A stretch of 64,000 nucleotides of DNA from Bacteroidota bacterium. Lineage in GTDB: Bacteria > Bacteroidota > Bacteroidia > UBA4408. The translations under genes were made by a program, and so were the position numbers. The notes below the pieces were generated by a model. It was not told the DNA's origin. It ran no database searches and was given only the letters and a program-made list of their open reading frames with translations. Location: positions 913,501-977,500 of the forward strand of contig JADKCP010000001.1 of the NCBI GenBank assembly GCA_016718805.1, read 5' to 3'. This document shows positions 1-8,117 of this stretch, piece by piece (position 1 is the stretch's first letter; every line of letters begins with the position of its first letter).

Positions 1-672
1 CAATTCAAATTCAGATTCTTTTTCGTTGTTCAAAATAATACAAGCTGCACCTTCCCCTAAACTGGTTCCATTTCTGTTTTTATCGAATGGCAAGCAGGGC
101 CCATCACTCAATGCTTTAAAAGCCTCAAAGCCAGAAATAGTAAATTCACATACGGTATCTGCACCACAAACAATAATAGTTGAGAACCTATTTGAATCAA
201 GTAAGCTTGCAGCCACATTCAGCGCCAATACACCCGAAACACAAGCATTAGAAATAACAATTGGAGTATTTTTTGTGTTAAAAAATTGTTGCAATGCCTT
301 CGCGCTTTGATGCAAATAAACGCGCGATGGGTCAAATTTATTTTGCTTTAAAAGTTCTATATTCCCCTTGGTAGTTGATAAAATAAGCAAAGTTTTATCA
401 CTGTGTAAATCAATTTGCGTTTGTTGTGTAGCTTTTAAAATCGACAGTATACACAATTGTTCAAAATAGGTATATGCTTCAGATTCAGCTCCAATTTGTG
501 AGGCTACTTCTTGCTTATTTAATTGGGAAGCCCAGTAGGGAAGGGGAGAGTAATCAATATTCGCAATGTAGCGAATTCCGGAAGTTCCTGCTTTTAGCTG
601 ATTAAAATTATCGAGGCTTGTAAATCCAAGTGGTGAAACAATTGAATGAGCTGCAACAAACTTTTTTTTCAT
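1..672 (-). CDS. beta-ketoacyl synthase, pigment cluster (partial, C-terminus beyond window edge)
   Basis: This is an open frame with no stop, read leftward from an ATG at 672 to base 1; 224 residues are visible. It is a thiolase-fold condensing enzyme of the FabB/FabF type. The nucleophile lies in SNACVSG (Cys144), followed by a GADTV segment and a PFDKNRNGTSLGEGA stretch typical of the family. The second half with the two catalytic histidines lies outside the window. It starts 7 bases after the thioesterase stop and is the last visible gene of the operon. A second ketosynthase lies at 2785-4011, so the cluster has two, as aryl-polyene clusters commonly do. Its role would be chain elongation or priming of the polyene. 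The family is sure; the exact role is inferred from context. Confidence 0.85.
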   Translation of the reverse strand, partial: MKKKFVAAHSIVSPLGFTSLDNFNQLKAGTSGIRYIANIDYSPLPYWASQLNKQEVASQIGAESEAYTYFEQLCILSILKATQQTQIDLHSDKTLLILSTTKGNIELLKQNKFDPSRVYLHQSAKALQQFFNTKNTPIVISNACVSGVLALNVAASLLDSNRFSTIIVCGADTVCEFTISGFEAFKALSDGPCLPFDKNRNGTSLGEGAACIILNNEKESEFEL

Positions 673-679
673 GCTCAAA

Positions 680-1105
680 TTATAATCCCATTTTTTGTTT
701 CCAAGAAGCGTAAAATTCAGGAACCGTATAAAATAATTCTCCTTCACGAGAAACAAATACCTGAGTGGTTTTTCCGGTGCACATAAGCTGTCGATCCAAC
801 GCTCTGAAAATACTGTATTCGAAAACTATTTTGCTTGCACGTGTAGGAATTAAGCGTGTTTGAATAATTGCTCTATCGCCATACTTCAGCGATTGCTTGT
901 AACTGCAGTCCACATTCACGATGGGCGTAACGAAGCCATCATTAATGTAAATCTTTTGAAAATTTAAATTGAATTTTTCTCCAAAAGCTTCACGTCCGTC
1001 TTCAAAATACTTGATGTAATTGCCATGCCACACAATTCCTAAAGCATCTACTTCATTAAACCGAATAGCTATTTCTATTTCCGCAACCAGTGCTTTTTCC
1101 AACAT
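680..1105 (-). CDS. acyl-CoA/acyl-ACP thioesterase, 4HBT hotdog family
   Basis: The 141-residue protein is a single hotdog domain. The motif DALGIVWHGNYIKYFEDGR (about residues 19-37) is the classic 4-hydroxybenzoyl-CoA/YbgC signature, with the Asp and His of the active-site region. It probably hydrolyses or hands over an acyl thioester at the end of polyene synthesis; thioesterases of this type recur in flexirubin and aryl-polyene clusters. Its ATG shares one base with the stop of the upstream dehydratase gene (TAATG), so translation is probably coupled. Substrate is not readable from sequence. Confidence 0.85.
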   Translation of the reverse strand: MLEKALVAEIEIAIRFNEVDALGIVWHGNYIKYFEDGREAFGEKFNLNFQKIYINDGFVTPIVNVDCSYKQSLKYGDRAIIQTRLIPTRASKIVFEYSIFRALDRQLMCTGKTTQVFVSREGELFYTVPEFYASWKQKMGL

Positions 1106-1536
1106 TATGCTTCTTTTTTCAAAAATATTTTCATCTCACATTCTGCTGCAATTTTCCCTTCTGAATACACTTTTCCAACAACCAGTGTTACATCAAATAT
1201 TTCATTTACAACTTGTATTTCTGTTTCTAGTTGAGTGCCGGCTTTTGGAAAAAAATGAATCTGTAAATTCTTTACTGCACCAATAAAACCTAGTGGTACT
1301 TTTTCATTTTTAGAGTGAAAAGTATAGCCCGCTCTAAGAGCACACGATTGAGCAATGTTTTCAACCAGACCCGGTTCCTTAAATACTCCATCTTCACAAA
1401 AAATATTTGTTTCTTCAATATAGAAGCTACTTCTAGCGCTTAATGTTTCTTCGTTGCTGCTAAGTAAATTGTCCACCATTATCATGGGGGCTCGTTGAGG
1501 AATATACTCTGTTAATTTTTCTTTACTTACCAGCAT
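1105..1536 (-). CDS. 3-hydroxyacyl-ACP dehydratase-like hotdog protein
   Basis: The 143-residue protein begins with YIPQRAPMIMVDNLL, which matches the N-terminal PHRPPMLLID-type segment of FabZ/ApeP-like dehydratases. The sequence FKEPGLVENIAQSCAL (about residues 52-67) corresponds to the FabZ helix with the catalytic Glu. It should remove water from the 3-hydroxyacyl intermediate made by the ketoreductase at 4054-4782, giving the conjugated double bonds. It lies 24 bases after the acyltransferase and overlaps the thioesterase start by one base. Small size and context favour an aryl-polyene dehydratase over housekeeping FabZ. Confidence 0.8.
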   Translation of the reverse strand: MLVSKEKLTEYIPQRAPMIMVDNLLSSNEETLSARSSFYIEETNIFCEDGVFKEPGLVENIAQSCALRAGYTFHSKNEKVPLGFIGAVKNLQIHFFPKAGTQLETEIQVVNEIFDVTLVVGKVYSEGKIAAECEMKIFLKKEA

Positions 1537-1560
1537 CTTGTGTGAGTCTTAAGAGTAAAT

Positions 1561-2442
1561 TTACTTTTTTTCAACAGGAGTCCAAAAATCATAATAATTA
1601 AACCACTGTTCAGGATATTTTAATACCATTTTTTCGAGCTCGATAGCATATTCCGCCACCATAGTATTCACCCCATTTTCGCATTTTTTTTGTGGTGTTG
1701 AATATAAATGATAATGCGTACTTCGCTCTTTCATAGCATATACAAAAGCATAAGGAACATCAAATTTCGAAGCCATGTAAAATGGACCTGAAGGGAAAAA
1801 TGCTTTTCTTCCAAAAAAATCAGTAGGTATCACCTTTGCACCGGGAACAAAGCGATCGCCATGTATGCAAATTAGTTCTTTGTTTTTTAGCGCTTCACTT
1901 ATTTCAAAAATATGCGACATGTCAGAACGCATTACTATTACATTTACATACTTTTTGCCGGTTACACTACTCATGTATTTTTTAAGATTTTCGTGTTCCG
2001 CTTCATACATAACTACATTTACTTTGCAATTCAAACGTTGAAGCATGTGGCCCGCAATTTCCCAATTTCCTATGTGTGCACTAATCAGCATGCCACCGGT
2101 TTTATTTTCAACCATGGCCCGTAAATGCTCTTCTCCATCAAAATCAAATGTATATTGTTTTACAATACCGGCCATCATTGCCACTTTATCAATCAAAGTT
2201 TGACCAAACAAGTAGTAATTTTTAAAGATTTTAAAAAATGCTTTGATGCGGGAATAATGGAGAACTTTTCTAAAAAACTGATAGATTGAACGGGTTGATG
2301 TAGGAGAAAAAAACACGAAATAGGCAGCCACAAAGTGCAGCACAAAAAAGGCAACCCTTAACCGAAAACGCTTAATGATGAATACGAAAATTTTATGCCC
2401 CAGTACCCCGCCGCGCGTTTTTCCACTCCACAATTTTTTCAT
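1561..2442 (-). CDS. LpxL/HtrB-family lysophospholipid acyltransferase
   Basis: The 293-residue protein has a basic N-terminus, one hydrophobic segment (about 27-46) and the catalytic HxxxxE motif in SAHIGNWE (His123, Glu128), followed by a GDRF segment and a FFPSGPFYMA stretch typical of lipid A secondary acyltransferases. In aryl-polyene and flexirubin clusters a member of this family is thought to attach the polyene acyl chain to a lipid or alcohol in the membrane. The position between the carrier protein and the dehydratase supports that role over lipid A synthesis. The acceptor molecule is unknown. Confidence 0.85.
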   Translation of the reverse strand: MKKLWSGKTRGGVLGHKIFVFIIKRFRLRVAFFVLHFVAAYFVFFSPTSTRSIYQFFRKVLHYSRIKAFFKIFKNYYLFGQTLIDKVAMMAGIVKQYTFDFDGEEHLRAMVENKTGGMLISAHIGNWEIAGHMLQRLNCKVNVVMYEAEHENLKKYMSSVTGKKYVNVIVMRSDMSHIFEISEALKNKELICIHGDRFVPGAKVIPTDFFGRKAFFPSGPFYMASKFDVPYAFVYAMKERSTHYHLYSTPQKKCENGVNTMVAEYAIELEKMVLKYPEQWFNYYDFWTPVEKK

Positions 2443-2521
2443 CAGAATTCACTGAGTTGTTGAAAGGGTTACGGTAATAAACAGTTACAATTCTGTAGCT
2501 GCATCTTACCAGGAATACAAG

Positions 2522-2773
2522 TTATACCTTCTCGGTAACTCGTTTTAAAGCGTATGAATAAAAGTCTTGAAAGGTTACTATACCCATGAAATCTTCGGGT
2601 TTTACTTTAAATCCAAAATTGCTTTCAATAACTACCACTAAATCTACATAGTCTAAACTGTCTAAGCCAAGAGTGTCTTTCAAAACTGCATCCGGCGATA
2701 TTGCAGCACGGTCTACTTCAAACTCTTCTACTAACAGGTCATTTACTTTTTCAATTAATTCTGCCTCAGTCAT
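2522..2773 (-). CDS. acyl carrier protein of the pigment cluster
   Basis: The 83-residue acidic protein contains LGLDSLDYVDLV; Ser39 of the DSL motif is the phosphopantetheine attachment site. Length and helix pattern match a stand-alone acyl carrier protein. It lies 11 bases after the ketosynthase stop and 79 bases before the acyltransferase start, so it very likely carries the growing polyene chain for the enzymes of this operon and is not the housekeeping AcpP. The DYVDLVV continuation differs a little from the usual DTVELVM of fatty-acid ACPs, in line with a specialised carrier. Confidence 0.93.
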   Translation of the reverse strand: MTEAELIEKVNDLLVEEFEVDRAAISPDAVLKDTLGLDSLDYVDLVVVIESNFGFKVKPEDFMGIVTFQDFYSYALKRVTEKV

Positions 2774-2784
2774 TTTTGTGGTAT

Positions 2785-4011
2785 TTATTTTTTAATTTTT
2801 TTTACTATAAGCGATGAGTTGGTACCTCCAAACCCAAAAGAATTCGACAAAAATACATCAATATTTTTATCTACTGTTTTTGTGGCTAAATTTAGCTTTG
2901 CTGAATCATCATCTGGTGATTCAAAATTAATATTTGGTGCGATAAACGAATTTTGCAACATCAGCATCGAATATACAATTTCACTGGCTCCGGCCATCCA
3001 ACATTCATGTCCGGTCATTGATTTAGTGCTGCTTACAGGAGTTTTTACATCGCTAAATAATTTATCAATCGCACGTGCTTCAAATCCATCTCCAACAGGT
3101 GTACTGGTGGCATGAGCATTAATATAATCGATTTCAGCATTTGTCAATCCGGCATCACGCATAGCCATTTCCATTGATTTTACTAAGCCATCCACACTAG
3201 GCTGTGAAATATGACTACCATTCGATGAGAATCCATACCCCACCAATTCAGCTAAAATAGGGGCTCCTCGTTTTATAGCCGATTCGTAACTTTCTAAAAT
3301 AACGGTAGCTGCACCACCACTGGGAACAAGTCCATCGCGGTTTTTATCAAAAGGCTTTGAAGCTGTGATTGGATTGCTCTCTTTGGTTGAAAATGCACTC
3401 AGCGCATCAAAACTTCCCATCGAATACATATTTAACTCTTGCGCACCTCCACAGATTACCTGCTGTTGTAAACCGTGCTTAATTAAAAAATAGCCCATTC
3501 CAATCGAGTGTGAACCACTTGCACAAGCACCACTTATGGTAAAATTAATTCCTTTCAATTTAAAAATAGTCGATAAATTCATCGTAACCGTTGAATTCAT
3601 ACTTTGAAATACCGAACCAGAACCCAATAACATGGTATCGCGTTTTGCACGTAACGTATCCGTTGCTTCAATTACCGGCTTTGCTGAACTATCGTTTCCG
3701 TATAAAATCCCTACATCATTGGCTTCCAAAAAGTCCATGTCAATTCGGGCATTGGCCAATGCTTCTTGGGTTGCTAAAAAAGCATATTCGCCCTGCTCCG
3801 GTAAGCCCACACGTAATCTGCGATCGAGTTGTCCTTTCAAAATGGGTTTTTCAATTACACCGGTAAGGCCCGAACGAAACCCAAATTCTTTACGTTCCTG
3901 GTCAAAGCCAATACCCGATTTTCCGGTATACAACGAGTTTCTTACTTCTTCCAGATTTTTACCTATGGTGGAATACACTCCCAATCCGGTTATTACTACT
4001 CTGTTTATCAT
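2785..4011 (-). CDS. beta-ketoacyl-ACP synthase II-like (pigment cluster)
   Basis: The 408-residue protein is a full-length KAS II. The Cys-His-His triad is visible: Cys163 in SGACASGS, His300 in NAHATSTPVGD and His335 in TKSMTGHE. The C-terminal NSFGFGGTNSS loop is intact. It condenses malonyl-ACP with the acyl or cinnamoyl/coumaroyl starter. It is 42 bases downstream of the ketoreductase gene and just upstream of the ACP. Together with the partial synthase at 1-672 it gives two ketosynthases in one operon. Confidence 0.93.
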   Translation of the reverse strand: MINRVVITGLGVYSTIGKNLEEVRNSLYTGKSGIGFDQERKEFGFRSGLTGVIEKPILKGQLDRRLRVGLPEQGEYAFLATQEALANARIDMDFLEANDVGILYGNDSSAKPVIEATDTLRAKRDTMLLGSGSVFQSMNSTVTMNLSTIFKLKGINFTISGACASGSHSIGMGYFLIKHGLQQQVICGGAQELNMYSMGSFDALSAFSTKESNPITASKPFDKNRDGLVPSGGAATVILESYESAIKRGAPILAELVGYGFSSNGSHISQPSVDGLVKSMEMAMRDAGLTNAEIDYINAHATSTPVGDGFEARAIDKLFSDVKTPVSSTKSMTGHECWMAGASEIVYSMLMLQNSFIAPNINFESPDDDSAKLNLATKTVDKNIDVFLSNSFGFGGTNSSLIVKKIKK

Positions 4012-4053
4012 TTATGCAATGTACTTTCGAAAGTTAAAATAAAACAAAATCTT

Positions 4054-4782
4054 TTAGGTATACAAACCTCCGTTTATTGAAATTACCTCTCCTGTGATGT
4101 AGGATGCCTTTGATGAAGCTAAGAAATTAACTACTTCTGCAACCTCTTCAACCTCTCCAAAACGATTCATAGGAATCAATGCCTTAAAATCTTTTTCATT
4201 TAAGTCGGTAGTCATGTCGGTTTTAATAAAACCCGGAGCAACCGCATTTACTGTAATGTTTCGGCGACCAACTTCCTGAGCCAAAGCTTTTGTTGCTCCT
4301 ATCAAACCAGCTTTTGCTGCCGAGTAATTCGTTTGACCCGGCATTCCTTTTATTCCCGACAAGGATACAACATTAATGATGCGACCATATTTTTTCATTA
4401 ACATGCTTTTTATTATTAAGCGTGTTACGTAAAAAAAGCCATCCAAAGTAGGATTCAATACATTGTGCCATTCTTCGGCTTTCATCCACATTAACAAAAC
4501 ATCCTGACGTATACCTGCATTGTTTACTAATACTTCAATTGGTTTATCTGCATTGGCTTCAATCCAGTCGCCCAATACTTTTTCAATTTCGGCACCGTTC
4601 CCAACATCAAATTTTAAGATTTCTCCATCACTTCCTTTTTCACGCACAAGGGCCAATGTTTTCTCAGCTTCTGCTATGTTCGATTTGTAATTTATAAGAA
4701 GGGTATACCCACTTTCAGCAAGCGAAAGACATATTGCCCTTCCGATGCCTCTTGAACCTCCGGTAACCAGTGCGTATTTCAT
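4054..4782 (-). CDS. 3-oxoacyl-ACP reductase, SDR family (pigment cluster)
   Basis: The 242-residue short-chain dehydrogenase has the NADPH site TGGSRGIG near the N-terminus, the NNAGI motif, a catalytic Ser in NVVSLSG and YSAAK with the catalytic Tyr and Lys. The segment GFIKTDMT and the end SYITGEVISINGG are standard for FabG. It reduces the beta-keto group made by the ketosynthases. It starts 7 bases after the ammonia-lyase stop, so both are co-transcribed. By sequence alone it could be housekeeping FabG; the operon argues for pigment synthesis. Confidence 0.92.
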   Translation of the reverse strand: MKYALVTGGSRGIGRAICLSLAESGYTLLINYKSNIAEAEKTLALVREKGSDGEILKFDVGNGAEIEKVLGDWIEANADKPIEVLVNNAGIRQDVLLMWMKAEEWHNVLNPTLDGFFYVTRLIIKSMLMKKYGRIINVVSLSGIKGMPGQTNYSAAKAGLIGATKALAQEVGRRNITVNAVAPGFIKTDMTTDLNEKDFKALIPMNRFGEVEEVAEVVNFLASSKASYITGEVISINGGLYT

Positions 4783-4789
4783 CGTTTAG

Positions 4790-6331
4790 TTAGTTTAATA
4801 ATGGTAAGGTATTCGATTGCAAATAGTTTTTAACCAATTCAATTTCTTTATACTTAATTGCATCTTTGGTAAACTTTGGAACCAGTGTTCGCAACGATTT
4901 ATAAAGTTTGCGCGATTTTGAACTTAATTTAGATTCAAACTTTAAGTAATCAATTGCTTGCAAAATGGTGATGTATTCGATGGCTATAACTTGAAAAGCA
5001 TTCTCAATAACACGCTGTGTAAGCAAGGCTGAATTGGTTCCCATACTTACAATGTCCTGATTGTCGTTATTGTTTGGAATACTGTGCACATACATCGGAA
5101 ACGATAAAGTTTGATTTTCGGCAACAGTACTTGTAGCAGTAAATTGTGCTCCTTGCATGCCCAGGTTTAATCCCAGTTTACCTAAATTTACAAAAGGAGG
5201 CAGCTTTTGATTTAATTTATCATTCAATAAAAAATTCAACTGACGCTCACACAACATCGACAACTTGGTAACCACAATTTTTAATTTATCCATTTCCAGT
5301 GAAACATAATCTCCATGGAAATTTCCACCGTGAAAAACATTGTTGTTTTCCTTGTCAATAATTGGATTATCGTTAACTGAATTAATTTCGGAAGCTAGTA
5401 TTTGCTTTGTACGCTGAATAGTATCGAGTACCGGACCTAAAATTTGCGGAACACATCTTAAGCTGTAATATTCCTGTACCTTTTCGTGTAAATATTCTGC
5501 TTCAATTTTTTTATGATACAAATGCTCCGGACGCTTTTTGATGAGCTTACTATCGGTTAAAATTGCGCGCATGGCAGCTGCTATTGAATTTTGACCATTG
5601 TGCAATTTTACATGATTTAATTCGTGAGAAAAATGATCGTCAAATGTTTCAACTATTTCGCTAATCATGCTCGATGCCATAATGGACCAACGCAGTAAAT
5701 TTTGAGCATCAATCGCATTTATCATTCCAATGCCGGTCATTGCAGACGTTCCATTTATGAGTGCTAAACCTTCACGGGTATGAATAGTAATTGGTTTTAA
5801 TTTCTCGGCTTTAAATGCCGCCGAGGTCGCTACCCATTTACCTTTGTAATGAACTTCCCCTTCACCAATTAAAACTAAGGCCAAATGCGCCAATTGCACC
5901 AAATCTCCACTTGCTCCAACCCCTCCATGTTCAAAAATTAAAGGATAAATGTTTCGATTAATCAACTCCTTCAGCAATATAATCACTTCTTCATGAATTC
6001 CTGAAAAGCCTTTCGATAATGTATTTAATCGTGCAAGCATAGTTGCTTTCACCTGCATGTTCGAGAGCGGTTTCCCTGCTCCGGCACTGTGACTTCGAAT
6101 TAAATTATACTGTAATTCCTGTTGGTCTTTTTCACTTACTTTGTATTGTACCATTGGACCAAAGCCCGTATTAATACCGTAAATTACTTTCCCTTTGGAA
6201 AAATCCTTCAAAAATTTAAAACTCTCTTTTACCTTGTTAAGTGCAACTTTTGAAATAGCGATGGGTTCATTTCCATGCAAAATTTCAATCACTTCATTAA
6301 TGGTTAAATCTTTTTCCCCTAGTTGTATCAT
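4790..6331 (-). CDS. aromatic amino acid ammonia-lyase (HAL/TAL/PAL family)
   Basis: The 513-residue enzyme has the Ala140-Ser141-Gly142 triad in GGVGASGDLVQLAHL, which cyclises to the MIO electrophile, and the catalytic Tyr51 in YGINTGFG. As first gene of an aryl-polyene/flexirubin-type operon it should make the aryl starter (4-coumarate from tyrosine, or cinnamate from phenylalanine). The selectivity positions read Ser80-His81, a pair also found in histidine ammonia-lyases, so substrate cannot be settled by reading. No hut genes are nearby, which argues against histidine degradation. It starts about 60 bases downstream of the predicted transcription start. Confidence 0.88.
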   Translation of the reverse strand: MIQLGEKDLTINEVIEILHGNEPIAISKVALNKVKESFKFLKDFSKGKVIYGINTGFGPMVQYKVSEKDQQELQYNLIRSHSAGAGKPLSNMQVKATMLARLNTLSKGFSGIHEEVIILLKELINRNIYPLIFEHGGVGASGDLVQLAHLALVLIGEGEVHYKGKWVATSAAFKAEKLKPITIHTREGLALINGTSAMTGIGMINAIDAQNLLRWSIMASSMISEIVETFDDHFSHELNHVKLHNGQNSIAAAMRAILTDSKLIKKRPEHLYHKKIEAEYLHEKVQEYYSLRCVPQILGPVLDTIQRTKQILASEINSVNDNPIIDKENNNVFHGGNFHGDYVSLEMDKLKIVVTKLSMLCERQLNFLLNDKLNQKLPPFVNLGKLGLNLGMQGAQFTATSTVAENQTLSFPMYVHSIPNNNDNQDIVSMGTNSALLTQRVIENAFQVIAIEYITILQAIDYLKFESKLSSKSRKLYKSLRTLVPKFTKDAIKYKEIELVKNYLQSNTLPLLN

Positions 6332-6397
6332 TCAGTACAGTTGTTCCTATTTTCTATAGAATCTATTATCTTTCTTTTAGCTTTTATCAAAAGGGTG

Positions 6398-6428
6398 CAA
6401 AACTAAGGCTTTTCAACCTTTTAACAAA
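6398..6428 (-). promoter_or_regulatory. promoter of the pigment operon
   Basis: Read on the minus strand this is TTTG (6428-6425), 19 bases, then TAGTTTTG (6405-6398). It matches the Bacteroidota housekeeping consensus TTTG-N19-TAnnTTTG exactly. The expected start of transcription is near 6391, about 60 bases before the ammonia-lyase ATG at 6331. No other promoter-like match was noticed between the genes of the cluster. Confidence 0.7.
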
Positions 6429-6594
6429 TAAATCCTTCATTTGTTCGGTTCAATTTTTTTTCAGCTCTAAGCTTGCTAAAATGCCCATGCACGATGCCTT
6501 GCATGTGCTGATATTGTTGAATTATCATGGCTAGCAAAGAGGCAATGTCCATGTATAAATATTTTGCTTTCTTTGCTTTGAAATCCTACAACCT

Positions 6595-7356
6595 GTGAAA
6601 ATAACATTTTTAGGAACCGGAACCTCTCAAGGTGTGCCGCTAATTGCTTGTACTTGCGAAGTTTGCACTTCGGAAGATAGCCGTGATAAGCGCTTGCGTA
6701 CTTCCATTTTGCTAGAATTTAATGACATTGCGATTGTTGTAGACACAGGCCCTGATTTCCGACAACAAATGTTACGTGAAAAAGTAAAACGGCTGGATGC
6801 TGTATTATTTACACACGAACACAAAGACCATATTGCCGGCTTAGACGACATACGGGCATTTAATTTTATTTTAAAACGAAAAATTGATGTGTATGCCAGC
6901 GATCGTGTTCAGGATGCTATTCGACGCGAGTTTGCTTACATATTTTCGGATACCAAATATCCCGGAATTCCCGAAATTGAATTGCATACCATTCAAAACA
7001 AACCCTTCGAAATACAAGGTATACCGATAATTCCAATCGAAGTTTTACATTATAAACTAAGTGTATTTGCATTTCGATTTGGAGATTTTGTTTACATTAC
7101 TGACGCAAACGCTATCTCACAGCAAGAAAAGAAAAAAATAATGGGCTGCAAAATTTTAGTCATTAATGCACTCCGACGACAAGCACATGTTTCGCACTTT
7201 ACCCTACAAGAAGCACTTGATTTAATTGCTGAATTGAAACCTGAAAAAGCCTATCTTACTCATATTAGCCATCAATTAGGAAAGCACAGTAATATCGAAA
7301 AGGAATTACCTAGTGGCGTTTTTCAGGCCTATGATGGCTTGCAAATTCAACTTTAA
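6595..7356 (+). CDS. metallo-beta-lactamase fold hydrolase, PhnP-like
   Basis: The 253-residue protein begins with a GTG codon (MKITFLGTGTSQGVP), a start forced by the conserved N-terminal GTGTSQG turn. It carries HEHKDHIAGLDD, the HxHxDH zinc motif, and further metal ligands in VVDTGPD and YLTHISHQLGKH. A CTCEVC segment near residues 19-24 is also seen in PhnP-like relatives. This family includes cyclic phosphodiesterases and related hydrolases. It stands alone, divergent from the pigment operon and convergent with the next gene. The actual substrate is unknown. Confidence 0.85.
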   Translation: MKITFLGTGTSQGVPLIACTCEVCTSEDSRDKRLRTSILLEFNDIAIVVDTGPDFRQQMLREKVKRLDAVLFTHEHKDHIAGLDDIRAFNFILKRKIDVYASDRVQDAIRREFAYIFSDTKYPGIPEIELHTIQNKPFEIQGIPIIPIEVLHYKLSVFAFRFGDFVYITDANAISQQEKKKIMGCKILVINALRRQAHVSHFTLQEALDLIAELKPEKAYLTHISHQLGKHSNIEKELPSGVFQAYDGLQIQL

Positions 7357-7384
7357 AACACAAAATTAGCTGCGTTATGGAGGA

Positions 7385-7627
7385 TTAGCTTTTGCTAATG
7401 GGTGGTAATTTGGGACCTCTTTTGAAGATTATCAATCCATTCAAAAATTTACGCAGTATTTGATCTCCTAATGGTTTGTAATTCGGATGATCTTCATTCC
7501 TAAAAAATGCACTAAGTTCGGTTTTTGTGACTTTAAAATCAGCATGCCTTAATATTTCAATAATATCGTCATCCCGCAACTGCAAAGCAATCCTTAGTTT
7601 TTTTAGAATATCGTTATTACTCATCAT
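7385..7627 (-). CDS. DUF1456 (YehS-like) protein, single repeat
   Basis: The 80-residue protein has the DUF1456 pattern: NNDILKKLRIAL near the start, a central KTELSAFFRNEDHPNY, then RKFLNGLIIFKRG. YehS-type proteins usually carry two copies of this unit in about 150 residues; here there is one copy followed by a short tail. Function is unknown. Two adjacent ATG codons (7627 and 7624) are possible starts. The stop overlaps a small hairpin (7384-7399, stem ATTAGC/GCTAAT) that could serve the convergent gene pair. Confidence 0.8.
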   Translation of the reverse strand: MMSNNDILKKLRIALQLRDDDIIEILRHADFKVTKTELSAFFRNEDHPNYKPLGDQILRKFLNGLIIFKRGPKLPPISKS

Positions 7628-7841
7628 AGCTCCTAACTTTTTTTTGCGAAGGTATTAATAATCCAAATACTAAACGCTAGCTCGCTAATCAACCGATTGG
7701 CGATTTTACTTAGTCTTTTGTTGATGTTCGTGTAGTTTTTACAGATATGATTATTATCAGCAATATCCTTGACCACTATCATATTCTTTGCAAACCATCG
7801 AAGGTATTTTTGTGCTGTATTAATAATTAAACTTCATTACA

Positions 7842-8042
7842 ATGATCGAGAATCTAGGAAATACCGACAAAATAGTTCGAATTTTTATTGGTTTAGCAAT
7901 TGTGCTAATGGGCGTTGAATACGAAAGTTGGTGGGGATTACTGGGATTTATTTTCCCAATCACAGCAGTTATTAATTGGTGCCCTATTTACGCCTTTTTT
8001 GGAATTAAAACCTCAAAAGACAAAGGACGAAGATTAATCTAA
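7842..8042 (+). CDS. DUF2892 inner-membrane protein (YgaP-like)
   Basis: The 66-residue protein has two hydrophobic segments (about 12-26 and 31-47) and ends with NWCPIYAFFGI, the NxCPLYxLLGI signature of DUF2892. The N-terminus MIENLGNTDKIVRIF also fits the family (N-G-x-x-D-R-hydrophobic). Members are found alone or fused to rhodanese domains, and their biochemical role is not established. Neighbouring ccoI lies only 75 bases downstream but is separated by a strong hairpin. Confidence 0.85.
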   Translation: MIENLGNTDKIVRIFIGLAIVLMGVEYESWWGLLGFIFPITAVINWCPIYAFFGIKTSKDKGRRLI

Positions 8043-8051
8043 TAAAAGTAA

Positions 8052-8113
8052 AAAGGCACTTTGTTTCAAGATGAATGGGGTGGTTAGGTTCTCTTGAAAC
8101 GGGTGCCTTTATT
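8052..8113 (+). terminator. long hairpin between DUF2892 gene and ccoI
   Basis: The left arm AAAGGCAC + TTT + GTTTCAAGA (8052-8071) pairs with TCTTGAAAC + GG + GTGCCTTT (8092-8110). This gives 17 Watson-Crick pairs plus possible G-U pairs, with a 20-base loop and a T-rich tail. It should terminate the DUF2892 transcript. Its right arm ends 7 bases before the ccoI ATG at 8118, so in any RNA that reads through it would also fold next to the ccoI start. Confidence 0.7.
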
Positions 8114-8117
8114 TTAT

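Noticed and set aside
26..310. 94-codon open frame on the plus strand
   Set aside because: It is antisense to the partial ketosynthase reading off the window edge.
3591..4080. Three overlapping open frames on the plus strand
   Set aside because: All are antisense to the KAS II gene with its intact catalytic triad.
8094..8117. Upstream TTG as the ccoI start
   Set aside because: It lies in the right arm of a strong hairpin; the ATG at 8118 fits the usual CcoI N-terminus.
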